This document shows, piece by piece, positions 46,629 through 54,313 of a DNA stretch of 64,000 bases (position 1 is its first letter; the number at the start of each line of letters is the position of its first letter). The notes beneath the pieces are model-generated. The model searched no databases, had not been told where the DNA came from, and was given only the letters and a program-made list of their open reading frames with translations. Source of the stretch: Paraburkholderia susongensis (lineage in GTDB: Bacteria > Pseudomonadota > Gammaproteobacteria > Burkholderiales > Burkholderiaceae); NCBI RefSeq assembly GCF_900177725.1, contig NZ_FXAT01000015.1, positions 1 through 64,000 of the forward strand, read 5' to 3'. A program made the translations under genes and the position numbers.

Positions 46629-47020
46629 GGGCCTTCCGACGACCTCACCCTTCCGCCTGTGCCCGGCCCGATATACCAGCTGCCCGTCCCAGCGGTTGTA
46701 ACGTCACGCGCGTTTTTACACTGTTTCACGAATAAATTGGCACCGGCGTCGAGGCGGCTTTCGTGTCACAACTGGTATTGCAATATCGCGGCCCCCGTCC
46801 ACGCGACGCTTTCCGATTGCGATGGTTTTGAACCACCACACAAATAGCGTAATCCGAAGCACTCGCGACGCTATCCCGAAAAAATCGCTCAAATTTTCTT
46901 TGATAGCATGGTTCGGCACTATTTTGTCGGACTGCAGATCATTTCAGTCTACATTGAGTGAAAGAGAAAATGTCGCGTATCGAGAGGAAAAATATGCTTC
47001 TGTTTTTTGAAAAAAAAACA

Positions 47021-47046
47021 ACCTTTAGATAAAGGTGATATTTTTT
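47021..47046 (+). terminator. terminator within the region upstream of hcp
   Basis: ACCTTT (47021-47026), a four-base loop and AAAGGT (47031-47036), then TGATA and six T. It has no gene upstream, so it may end a small RNA or block read-through into hcp. Confidence 0.5.
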
Positions 47047-47118
47047 CGATCCGTTCTCTCACAAGCCATGATGTGGCATCGGAAAAGCCTTAAACTCAAC
47101 TCGAAATACGGGCAATTT

Positions 47119-47158
47119 CATACATGCATCTTGCCCACGCAGTCGAATAGCATGTATG
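47119..47158 (+). promoter_or_regulatory. inverted repeat next to the hcp ribosome binding site
   Basis: CATACATGC (47119-47127) and GCATGTATG (47150-47158) are exact complements; the 3' arm ends in the first base of the GGAG ribosome binding site. A second pair, GGGCAA (47110-47115) and TTGCCC (47131-47136), overlaps and cannot form together in a simple fold. Confidence 0.5.
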
Positions 47159-47170
47159 GAGATTTTTTGC

Positions 47171-47644
47171 ATGACTGATATCTTCGTAAAAATTAATGGT
47201 ATTTCAGGCGAATCACAGGATGCCATCCATAAAGGCGAAATCCAGGTAATTAGCTGGCACTGGAAGATGGCTCAATTATCTTCGATGATGTCCGGCTCAG
47301 GTGGTGGTGCGGGCAAGGCTACGGTTAATGATCTGCAATTCGCCCATCAAATCGACCGTGCCAGTCCCAATCTGATGCGCTATTGCCTCACTGGCCGCCA
47401 TATTCCCGAAGTTATTCTGTCAGTACGCAAGGCCGGAGGGTTACCTCTGGACTTTCTGACGATCACAATGGGTGATGTACTCATTACGGCCGTTGAACCT
47501 ATCGTTTTCGATTACAACTATCACGAAGGCGTCACGCTCTCCTTTTCTCGTGTAAAGCAGGAATATAAAATTCAGGCTCAGTCAGGCAGCAGTGCGGGCA
47601 TTGTTACTGCCAGCTTTGATATCAAAGAGAATCGAGAGCAATGA
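47171..47644 (+). CDS. hcp: Hcp-family type VI secretion tube protein (orphan)
   Basis: 157 residues, the usual Hcp length. It starts MTDIFVKINGISGES, then DAIHKGEIQVISWHW, and ends in the beta-barrel strands VTLSFSRVKQEYK, all typical of Hcp. Hcp hexamers stack into the injected tube of the type VI secretion system and carry small effectors in the lumen. No other structural gene of the system (tssB, tssC, vgrG, clpV) lies in this window. There is no C-terminal extension, so it is not an evolved effector itself. A four-base ATGA overlap couples it to the next gene. Confidence 0.9.
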   Translation: MTDIFVKINGISGESQDAIHKGEIQVISWHWKMAQLSSMMSGSGGGAGKATVNDLQFAHQIDRASPNLMRYCLTGRHIPEVILSVRKAGGLPLDFLTITMGDVLITAVEPIVFDYNYHEGVTLSFSRVKQEYKIQAQSGSSAGIVTASFDIKENREQ

Positions 47645-48033
47645 AAAATCAGTATAACTACGTTGCATTGGCAATTGGCGGAGCTCTACTAGCTCTAGCC
47701 ATGTTCGTTGGTCTGAACACAATGGATTTCTATAGAACATCAGCTGTTGGTATAGCGAAAGTAGTCCGCCTGAATGCGGGTGGTTATCACCCGCAAATAG
47801 AATTCGACGCCGCTAATGGACAGCATTACCGCTTAGCAGCCAGTTCATGGCATTCAGTAGAGATCGGGCAGAAAATAAGGATTCGCTATGACGCCGACGA
47901 CCCGCGGGCATCTGTGACAATCGACAGTATCGTTGATATCTGGATATGGTTTTTATTCTTGCTATTTTTGGCAGCAACGTTTTTGATTGGCGGAATAAGG
48001 GGACTAGGATTTGAGCGAGTGAGTATCAGATGA
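47641..48033 (+). CDS. DUF3592-type membrane protein
   Basis: 130 residues. Two hydrophobic segments (about 6-26 and 100-120) flank a central beta domain with GYHPQIEFDAANGQHYRL and IGQKIRIRYDADDP, the DUF3592 signature. Its central domain probably faces the periplasm. It begins inside the hcp stop codon and its own stop overlaps the following start, so three proteins are made from one coupled message. In this position it is a candidate immunity protein; that is inference. Confidence 0.8.
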   Translation: MKNQYNYVALAIGGALLALAMFVGLNTMDFYRTSAVGIAKVVRLNAGGYHPQIEFDAANGQHYRLAASSWHSVEIGQKIRIRYDADDPRASVTIDSIVDIWIWFLFLLFLAATFLIGGIRGLGFERVSIR

Positions 48034-48614
48034 AAATATTGAGAAAAAGCGACTGGAAATTCAATACGAGTGCCGGCGGCGGAGCTGGCTACGGCATTTT
48101 TTCTACCGAAAGTGGAATTTTTGTTCTCGACGATCGAGACGGAAACAGGCATCAGTATTTTTTTAGTGCATTCGGCCCGTCAGCTTCATGGGCGCTAACA
48201 TCATTTCTTCGCATTCCGAAAATTGCTCTCCCTAAGATCATTATCAAAGGGAATGAATTGAGTGGATCGGGGGCTACTTCCGATTTTAAAAGCTATGGAA
48301 AGCTTTTTCTAACTGAGAGCTTCAAAGAGATGGATTTGAAGGACCCGCGAAGCCTGGAGGGTGGGACGGTATATCTAGAAGGTGCGGGGGGATATCTGCT
48401 GGGAGGTAACGGATCGCTCATGATGCTAGGAATTAGTCGCACCCTGCTTTTGATGGGGATCGCCAAGCCAGATTTGATTGGTATGGCGGTTCGGAGCGCT
48501 CCAGCGGTTTTGACAATGGCCGGGGTAAACGAGGGCCTGCAGAATGTCGCTGGCATAGCATTCATGCTGGGGCAGATTACATATAAGGGCCTTTACGCCG
48601 ACGACTCCAACTAA
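48030..48614 (+). CDS. 194-residue unknown protein, possible Hcp-linked effector
   Basis: Starts MKILRKSDWKF. The first half is beta-rich (GYGIFSTESGIFVLDDRDG, QYFFSAFGPSASWAL). From about 100 it becomes Gly- and hydrophobic-rich, with SLMMLGISRTLLLMGI and VLTMAGVNEGLQNVAGIAFMLG able to enter a membrane. I recall unnamed proteins of similar pattern near type VI genes in Burkholderia, but cannot verify it. No signal peptide is visible. It is AT-rich, like the rest of the island. A pore-forming effector is one hypothesis. Confidence 0.75.
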   Translation: MKILRKSDWKFNTSAGGGAGYGIFSTESGIFVLDDRDGNRHQYFFSAFGPSASWALTSFLRIPKIALPKIIIKGNELSGSGATSDFKSYGKLFLTESFKEMDLKDPRSLEGGTVYLEGAGGYLLGGNGSLMMLGISRTLLLMGIAKPDLIGMAVRSAPAVLTMAGVNEGLQNVAGIAFMLGQITYKGLYADDSN

Positions 48615-48627
48615 CCTCGTTCCTGTA

Positions 48628-48650
48628 CCCCCCTTTTTGCGGGGCTTTTC
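48628..48650 (+). terminator. terminator after the Hcp operon
   Basis: CCCC (48630-48633) pairs with GGGG (48641-48644), followed by CTTTTC. A second hairpin, CATGGTG (48650-48656) with CACCATG (48672-48678), follows. Together they could end the hcp transcript, 16-60 bases after the last stop. Confidence 0.55.
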
Positions 48651-48754
48651 ATGGTGTACCCATGCTGGGCGCACCATGAAAAACGCGCGGCCAATACCGC
48701 GCGCCTCTCCGCTCTTTATCCCGCCACCCACGGTAAGTACCGCGAGCCGGCCGC

Positions 48755-49348
48755 TTAAAAAGCCTTCTTCCAGCCACCGCTGTACGCGATGTCCGTGAAC
48801 GGCGCACGCTGACGCGCCGCTTTCTCGCGCTCGCGCAGCACCGGGTCCAGTTTCTCGAGGTCGCCGTAGTGGCCGAGCGAAATGATCGCCATCGGTTCGA
48901 CGTCGTTCGGCAACTCGAAAGCGGTGCGGAACGCGTTCACGTCGAAACCGCTCATCTGATGCGCGGCCAGCCCGAGCGCGTGCGCCTGCAACACCAGCGA
49001 CATCGCCGCGGCGCCCGCGTCGTACTGCGCGCAGCGATTCACGTCGCCCTTGCTCGTGAGCGTCTGCGTAGTCACTGCGATCAGCACCGGTGCGGGCGCA
49101 TTCCAGCCCTGGTTGAACGGCACCAGCGTGGCGAAAGCCTTTTTGAACGCCACTTCGTCGACGCTGCGATCGAAGACGAGAAAACGCCAGGGCTGCGCGT
49201 TATACGAGGACGGCGCCCAGCGTGCCGCTTCGAGCACGGCGCGCAGATGCTCGCGGCTCACCGGCTCGCTCGAATACGCGCGCGGGCTCCAGCGGCCTGC
49301 AATCAGCTCGTGAATGGCAACTTCTGTAGAGGCGGGTTTGTTGGTCAT
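48755..49348 (-). CDS. nitroreductase family protein
   Basis: 197 residues. The FMN-binding motifs RWSPRAYSSEP and AARWAPSSYNAQPWRF and the C-terminal GHYGD are typical. It likely reduces nitro groups or quinones with NAD(P)H. The start at 49348 follows a GAGAAG site; a longer upstream frame has none. Confidence 0.88.
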   Translation of the reverse strand: MTNKPASTEVAIHELIAGRWSPRAYSSEPVSREHLRAVLEAARWAPSSYNAQPWRFLVFDRSVDEVAFKKAFATLVPFNQGWNAPAPVLIAVTTQTLTSKGDVNRCAQYDAGAAAMSLVLQAHALGLAAHQMSGFDVNAFRTAFELPNDVEPMAIISLGHYGDLEKLDPVLREREKAARQRAPFTDIAYSGGWKKAF

Positions 49349-49465
49349 GCGCTTCTCACGGTGGAAATTCATGATCACCGGGCGGCTGCCCGGGGCCACA
49401 TAGCATAACGGGCTTTCGGTATGCGCTCCACCAGGCGGGACGGTTTGTATGCATGCCGGCTGCAA

Positions 49466-49495
49466 AAAGCAGACGGCCCTGTTGCGGGCCGTCTG
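49466..49495 (-). terminator. terminator of the MFS gene (minus strand)
   Basis: CAGACGGCCC (49470-49479) and GGGCCGTCTG (49486-49495) form a ten-base-pair stem; read on the minus strand it is followed by CTTTTT, correct for ending the MFS transcript. Confidence 0.9.
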
Positions 49496-49572
49496 TTGTT
49501 GCGTGTTTTATGGCGCGTGAGTGGTCCGCCGTGTGGCCCGTTTTGTGATCCTTACGCGCCGCGAACGCCGCG

Positions 49573-50856
49573 CTAAATCGCTTGCGGAGTCGGCACCTTG
49601 GCTGGGCGGTTGATCCGCAGCACGATCACCGCGGCGACGAGACACAGGCCGCCCGAAATCATCGACGCCACGGTGTAGGTGCCGAGGCTCGCGCGCAGCA
49701 TGCCCGCGCCGAGCGCCGCGAACGCCGCGCCAAGCTGGTGGCCCGCGACCACCCAGCCGAACACCACGGGCGCCGATTCCTTGCCGTAGACGTCGGTCGC
49801 AAGACGCACGGTCGGCGGCACGGTGGCGATCCAGTCGAGGCCGTAGAACACCGCGAACAACGGCAGGCCGAAGAAATCGATGCCGAACGCGTGCGGCAGA
49901 TACATCAGCGACAAGCCGCGCAGGCCGTAATACCAGAACAGCAATACGCGGCTATTGAAGCGGTCCGACAGCCAGCCCGACAGCGTCGTGCCGAACAGAT
50001 CGAAGACGCCCATCGCGGCGAGCAGCGACGCGCCCTGCACCTCGGTCATCCCATAGTCGCCGCACATCGCGATCAGATGAGTGCCGACATAGCCGTTGGT
50101 GCTCGCGCCGCAAATGAAGAAGCTGAAGAACAGCAGCCAGAAATCGCGGGTTTTGCTCGCCGATGCAAGCGTGCCGAATGCGATTGCCAGCGGATTCTGC
50201 TTCGTGACGGTCGTGGTGACCGGCGCATCGTGCGGCTCGCCATACGGGCGCAGCTTCATGTCCCCCGGATGCTCGGGCAGCAGGAAGGCGACGAGCGGAA
50301 TCACGACGGCCGCCGCGAGCGCGACCACCCACACGACCTGGCGCCAGCCGTAGTGCTCGGCGATGGCCGCGAGCATCGGCAGGAATACGAGCTGACCGGT
50401 GGCGGAGCTGGCCGTCAGAATACCCATCACGAGACCGCGACGCGTGGTGAACCAGCGCGTCACCACCGTGGCCGACAACGACAGCGCCGCCACGCCGGTC
50501 GAGCCGCCGACCATCACGCCCCAGATCAGCACCATCTGCCACGGATGCGTCATCAGCGACGAAAGCGCGACCCCCGCGGCCATCGTGCCGAGCGCGACCA
50601 GCAGCGTGGGACGCACGCCGAAGCGCTGCATCGCGGCCGCAGCGAACGGCCCCATCAACCCATACAGCGCGATGTTCACGGAGATCGCGAGCGAGATCGT
50701 CGCGCGGCTCCAGCCGAATTGATGCTCGAGCGGCACCATCATCACGCTCGGCGTGGCGCGCGTGCCCGCCGCCGCGAGCAATACCAGAAACACCACGGCG
50801 ACGGTCAGCCACCCGTAGTGGAAACGCCCGCCTATCAGTCTCGCAGCCCAGTTCAT
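49573..50856 (-). CDS. MFS transporter (oxalate/formate or monocarboxylate-like)
   Basis: 427 residues with twelve transmembrane segments. An N-terminal FHYGWLTVAVVFLVLLAAAGTRATPSV segment and FGWSRATISLAIS are typical of this MFS class. It diverges from a TetR-type repressor gene with two dyads between them, so the repressor probably controls it. Substrate unknown. Confidence 0.85.
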   Translation of the reverse strand: MNWAARLIGGRFHYGWLTVAVVFLVLLAAAGTRATPSVMMVPLEHQFGWSRATISLAISVNIALYGLMGPFAAAAMQRFGVRPTLLVALGTMAAGVALSSLMTHPWQMVLIWGVMVGGSTGVAALSLSATVVTRWFTTRRGLVMGILTASSATGQLVFLPMLAAIAEHYGWRQVVWVVALAAAVVIPLVAFLLPEHPGDMKLRPYGEPHDAPVTTTVTKQNPLAIAFGTLASASKTRDFWLLFFSFFICGASTNGYVGTHLIAMCGDYGMTEVQGASLLAAMGVFDLFGTTLSGWLSDRFNSRVLLFWYYGLRGLSLMYLPHAFGIDFFGLPLFAVFYGLDWIATVPPTVRLATDVYGKESAPVVFGWVVAGHQLGAAFAALGAGMLRASLGTYTVASMISGGLCLVAAVIVLRINRPAKVPTPQAI

Positions 50857-50923
50857 CGATTCTCCAGTCGGCGCGGCGCCTCGGGGCAGCGCCGTTCGTA
50901 TTATTGCGGCTTCGGCAAATGAT

Positions 50924-50943
50924 TTGTGACAGATCAGTCACAA
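50924..50943. promoter_or_regulatory. 20-base dyad upstream of the MFS gene
   Basis: TTGTGAC, a six-base centre and GTCACAA are exact complements. It lies 68 bases upstream of the MFS start and 17 bases from a second dyad, and may overlap its promoter. Confidence 0.6.
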
Positions 50944-50959
50944 CAGTGTTGCGATCTTA

Positions 50960-50975
50960 GTTACCGGTCGGTAAC
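50960..50975. promoter_or_regulatory. TetR-type operator dyad
   Basis: GTTACCG and CGGTAAC are exact complements around GT. It lies 33 bases before the TetR start, in the right place for autoregulation. The inner ACCGGTCGGT decamer (50963-50972) is identical to that in the paa operator at 1409-1418. Confidence 0.65.
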
Positions 50976-51008
50976 ATGTCAAGGCGTCAATTCCATCAGG
51001 TGCACTCC

Positions 51009-51650
51009 ATGTCCGACAGCAAAACCTTCAAGCCTGCCCCGGCACGGCGCGCACGCGGCGTCCAGACGGCCGGGCCGCAGGCGCAGCGGAATCTGCTGCG
51101 CGCCGCCAGCGAGCTGTTCTATCGCGAAGGTGTGCGCTGCGTCGGCGTCGATGCGGTGGTCGAACGCGCTGGTGTGAACAAGATGAGTCTGTACCGGCAG
51201 TTTTCGTCGAAAGACGAGTTGCTGATGGCTTATCTCGAACAGAAGGACGAACAATTCTTCGCCTACGTGAAAAAGAGCTTCGCCAAACATCCGGGCGAGC
51301 CGGCGAAACAGCTTCAGCAGTATTTCGACGACCTGGCGGTGCGCGCATCGGTCGACGGTTACCGCGGTTGCCCTTTCGTGAACGTTTCGGTGGAGTTTGC
51401 GGATATCGGGCACCCGGCGCGGCAGTTCGTGTTCCGCAACAAGGCGCGTTTGATGGCGCACCTGCTCGAGTTGTCGACGGCGGCCGGCGCCGACGATCCG
51501 GCCGCGCTCGCCGATGCGCTCGGATTGCTGATCGAGGGTGTGTATGCGGCGAGCCAGACCTACGGGCCCGGCTGCGGGCCGATTCTGGCCGCGCCGAAGG
51601 TAGCGGGGCAGTTGATCGCGGCCGCGTGTGGAGCGGGGCCGGTGCGCTGA
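51009..51650 (+). CDS. TetR-family transcriptional regulator
   Basis: 213 residues. The N-terminal helix-turn-helix is in GVRCVGVDAVVERAGVNKMSLYRQFSSKDELLMAYLE (about 40-78). The C-terminal ligand domain is helical with C-rich PFVNVSVEF. It probably represses the divergent MFS gene and itself. The start at 51009 gives a Lys/Arg-rich tail before the DNA-binding domain. Confidence 0.9.
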   Translation: MSDSKTFKPAPARRARGVQTAGPQAQRNLLRAASELFYREGVRCVGVDAVVERAGVNKMSLYRQFSSKDELLMAYLEQKDEQFFAYVKKSFAKHPGEPAKQLQQYFDDLAVRASVDGYRGCPFVNVSVEFADIGHPARQFVFRNKARLMAHLLELSTAAGADDPAALADALGLLIEGVYAASQTYGPGCGPILAAPKVAGQLIAAACGAGPVR

Positions 51651-51790
51651 GTGGGCTGGCTTCGGGCTTCGGATTTGAGCCCGAACACTGGCACCGGCCC
51701 CGGCTTGCCGCACCGCCGACGCCAGCGCGCCATCAATCGCCACGGATCCACACCGTTAAAATAGCGCCTTTAGCTTCCGCGCCCGCCCCC

Positions 51791-52345
51791 ATGCCGTCGT
51801 CCGCCCAATCTCACGATGCCGTTATCGCCGCGACCCGTCACTGGCTGACGGCGGCCGTGATCGGACTCAACCTGTGTCCGTTCGCGAAAGCCGTGTATGT
51901 GAAAGAGCAGATTCGCTACGCCGTCAGCGACGCTGAGGACATGGAAGCCGTACTGACCGATCTCGAAGCCGAACTCCAGGCGCTCGTCGCAACCGATCCA
52001 TCTGCCGTCGACACCACGCTGCTGATCCTGCCGCGCGCACTCGGCAACTTCCTCGATTTCAACGATTGCCTGTTCTTCGCTGACCGGCTCATCAAACAAT
52101 TGCGGCTCGACGGAATCATTCAGATCGCGAGCTTTCATCCGCATTACCAGTTTGAAGGCAGCGAGCCCGGCGACATCGAAAACTACACGAACCGGGCACC
52201 CTATCCGATCCTGCATCTGCTGCGCGAAGACAGTATCGATCGGGCCGTTCAGGCTTTCCCCGAGGCGGAAGAGATTTACGAACGCAATCAGGAGACGCTC
52301 AGGCGCATCGGCCTCGCCGGCTGGAATGCGTTGATGAAGCGATGA
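51791..52345 (+). CDS. DUF1415 protein
   Basis: 184 residues. Starts MPSSAQSHDAVIAATRHWL and includes GLNLCPFAKAVYVKEQIRY and ASFHPHYQFEGSEPGDIENYTNRAPYP, the conserved core of DUF1415. A redox or metal role is possible given the C-P-F and H-P-H motifs, but the function is unknown. A TAAAAT promoter element is at 51757-51762. Confidence 0.9.
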   Translation: MPSSAQSHDAVIAATRHWLTAAVIGLNLCPFAKAVYVKEQIRYAVSDAEDMEAVLTDLEAELQALVATDPSAVDTTLLILPRALGNFLDFNDCLFFADRLIKQLRLDGIIQIASFHPHYQFEGSEPGDIENYTNRAPYPILHLLREDSIDRAVQAFPEAEEIYERNQETLRRIGLAGWNALMKR

Positions 52346-52517
52346 ATCTGAAGCGGTGAACACGTGGTGCCAGCGTTGTCCGCGCCGCCACCCGCCAAGC
52401 CAAGCTGTCAAGCCAGGCTGTGAAGCAGAGAAAGAAGATTCGCCACCGCGAGCGGCAAACCGGCTCGCGGCAGGAAAACCGCCGAAACAGCAAAGCCGCC
52501 GGACCGAAAAAACCGCC

Positions 52518-53360
52518 TCAGGCCGGCAAAAAGAACCGCTCTTTCAACGCCTCGAGCCCGAGCGTTTCGATCACTTCCGTCAGCCGCTCAGCGGGCCGGC
52601 GGCGCGGCAGATCCTTGTACTGCGCGATGATCAGCTCGTTTTTCATCGAATGTTCCCAGCCGACCAGTTCGGTCACGCTCACCTGATAGCCGTGTGCTTC
52701 GAGCTGCAAGCAGCGCAGCACGTTCGTGATCTGACTGCCGAATTCCCGCGTATGCAGCGGATGACGCCAGATTTCCGTCAACGCATCCTTGAGCGCACGC
52801 CCCTTGTTCTGCCGCAGCACGCCCGCCACCTCGGCCTGACAGCACGGCACGACGACGATGTACTTCGCGTGCTTTTCCAGCGCGAAGTGAATCGCGTCGT
52901 CGGTCGCGGTATTGCATGCGTGCAGTGCCGTCACGATGTCGACCTGCGCCGGCAGACGCGCCGACGTGATCGACTCCGCCACCGACAGGTTCAGAAACGA
53001 CATCCCCTTGAAGCCGAGCCGCGCGGCCAACTCTTCGGACTTCGTAACGAGTTCTTCGCGCGTTTCAATGCCATAAATGTGCGCAGCCCCACCAGCGGCG
53101 TCCTGAAACTCCTTGAAAAAAAGGTCATACAGAATAAAACCGAGGTATGACTTGCCCGCACCGTGGTCGACGAGCGTCAGGCCGCCCTGCGCGTCCTTGA
53201 TATCCTTGAGCAACGGCTCGATGAACTGGAACAGATGGTAGACCTGCTTCAGCTTGCGGCGGCTATCCTGGTTCATCTTGCCGTCGCGCGTGAGGATGTG
53301 AAGTTCCTTCAGGAGTTCGACGGACTGGTTGGGACGGATTTCGAGGGTTTTACTGGACAT
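52518..53360 (-). CDS. SAM-dependent methyltransferase (Methyltransf_32 type)
   Basis: 280 residues. Motif I is LVDHGAGKSYLGFIL; the acidic post-I residue follows in YGIETREEL. TALHACNTATDDAI and VVPCCQAE fit the family related to tRNA/rRNA or Trm13-like methyltransferases. The substrate is unknown. Starts at 53360 or 53375 are both possible; neither has a strong ribosome binding site. Confidence 0.8.
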   Translation of the reverse strand: MSSKTLEIRPNQSVELLKELHILTRDGKMNQDSRRKLKQVYHLFQFIEPLLKDIKDAQGGLTLVDHGAGKSYLGFILYDLFFKEFQDAAGGAAHIYGIETREELVTKSEELAARLGFKGMSFLNLSVAESITSARLPAQVDIVTALHACNTATDDAIHFALEKHAKYIVVVPCCQAEVAGVLRQNKGRALKDALTEIWRHPLHTREFGSQITNVLRCLQLEAHGYQVSVTELVGWEHSMKNELIIAQYKDLPRRRPAERLTEVIETLGLEALKERFFLPA

Positions 53361-53747
53361 CGTGGGAACCGCCATCAATTGCAACGCGAACGTGCGACAG
53401 ATGACGGAAAAAGAGAAAAGATGCTGTCAGTTTACCCAAAGTGCGGCTCACCCTACGAGGAAGCCGCGCGGACCATGCGGTGCATGCCATCAACCTGGAA
53501 CACTTCCTGCCCGAAAAGCGGTGCGCAGGGGCGTTGCGGGAATGGCGGAAAAAACAGCTTGCGCGCCGGCTGAGCCCTCGGGCCCAAGCCGCGTCGCCAG
53601 AAAAGAGGACGCTGCCGGTTCAACACCGGACAGACGAACCGAACGCATGTGGGGAGGACGGTCCCGGAACACGGACCGAATGTTACGTAACCAGCAGTGC
53701 GCCGGAATCACAACCGCACGCGTGCTCGGATGATGGAAGAGGCAGCA
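53361..53747. other. intergenic region, no supported gene
   Basis: No protein-like reading frame is convincing. A perfect 10-base palindrome, GTTACGTAAC, is at 53682-53691, about 60 bases before the next gene, and may be an operator or promoter part. Confidence 0.45.
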
Positions 53748-54068
53748 ATGGATACGGCACCCAACGGAAATGTCGAACAGAAGTTTCAGGAACTGCTGGC
53801 GAAGCTCACCGCGACGCCAGCCTGGTCGGAGAAACAGCAACTCGAACTGGAAATGGCACGCGACATCTCCACCGAAATGCTGCGGCTCGCCGAAGTCATG
53901 CGCGACGGCAGCGTCGATCTGGAGACATGTCTCACGATGCTCAAATACGCGAAAGTGCTCGACTTCGTGATGACGACGCTCGCGTCGCGGCGCGACATCA
54001 AACCGCAAACGCTGCGGGTCATCTTCAAGCTCGCCGGGCTGAAAGTGGACGAGGCTTACCCCGGCTAG
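53748..54068 (+). CDS. 106-residue helical protein of unknown function
   Basis: Starts MDTAPNGNVEQKFQ after a GGAAGAGG site. It is acidic, largely alpha-helical, with no membrane segment or signal. Not recognised. An in-frame ATG at 53733 would add five residues (or 53730, six). Codon usage is consistent with a real gene. Confidence 0.65.
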   Translation: MDTAPNGNVEQKFQELLAKLTATPAWSEKQQLELEMARDISTEMLRLAEVMRDGSVDLETCLTMLKYAKVLDFVMTTLASRRDIKPQTLRVIFKLAGLKVDEAYPG

Positions 54069-54083
54069 AGCGTTGAGATTCTG

Positions 54084-54107
54084 GTTAGGATCACCTGGTA
54101 TCCTAAC
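54084..54107. promoter_or_regulatory. inverted repeat after the 106-residue gene
   Basis: GTTAGGAT (54084-54091) and ATCCTAAC (54100-54107) are exact complements. No T run follows. It could be a hairpin that ends or stabilises the upstream message or an operator for the flavoprotein gene. Confidence 0.5.
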
Positions 54108-54147
54108 GGGACTCCCACCTCGCATGGCAACCTGATCTGGCGGCCCG

Positions 54148-54198
54148 CGAGCGGCTTTGTGCCGCTCGTGACGCAATGGGTCTGCTGCGTCACGAGCG
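54148..54198 (+). promoter_or_regulatory. mutually exclusive hairpins upstream of the flavoprotein gene
   Basis: Hairpin A: CGAGCGGC (54148-54155) with GCCGCTCG (54161-54168). Hairpin B: CGCTCGTGACGC (54163-54174) with GCGTCACGAGCG (54187-54198). They share 54163-54168, so only one can form at a time. This has the form of a switching leader, lying 116 bases before the start codon. Confidence 0.55.
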
Positions 54199-54313
54199 TC
54201 CGGCCGCGTTTGCCCCGGGCCGCGCCCGGTGTGACAATAGCGCCCTTCGCGCCGCCGCCCGCTCGTTGAGCCAGTCCGGCGCGGCGGCCCCTTCCGCTTA
54301 TCCGCAGACCCGC

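Larger units (their letters stand above)
46629..47170 (+). other. AT-rich region upstream of hcp
   Basis: GC content falls visibly from about 46740. No gene is supported; a 62-codon frame at 46822-47010 has no ribosome binding site. The region ends in an A/T-tract zone (46998-47046) and an hcp leader structure. Confidence 0.55.

Noticed and set aside
46822..47010. 62-codon frame upstream of hcp
   Set aside because: No ribosome binding site, no recognisable protein pattern, and it runs into the A-tract region.
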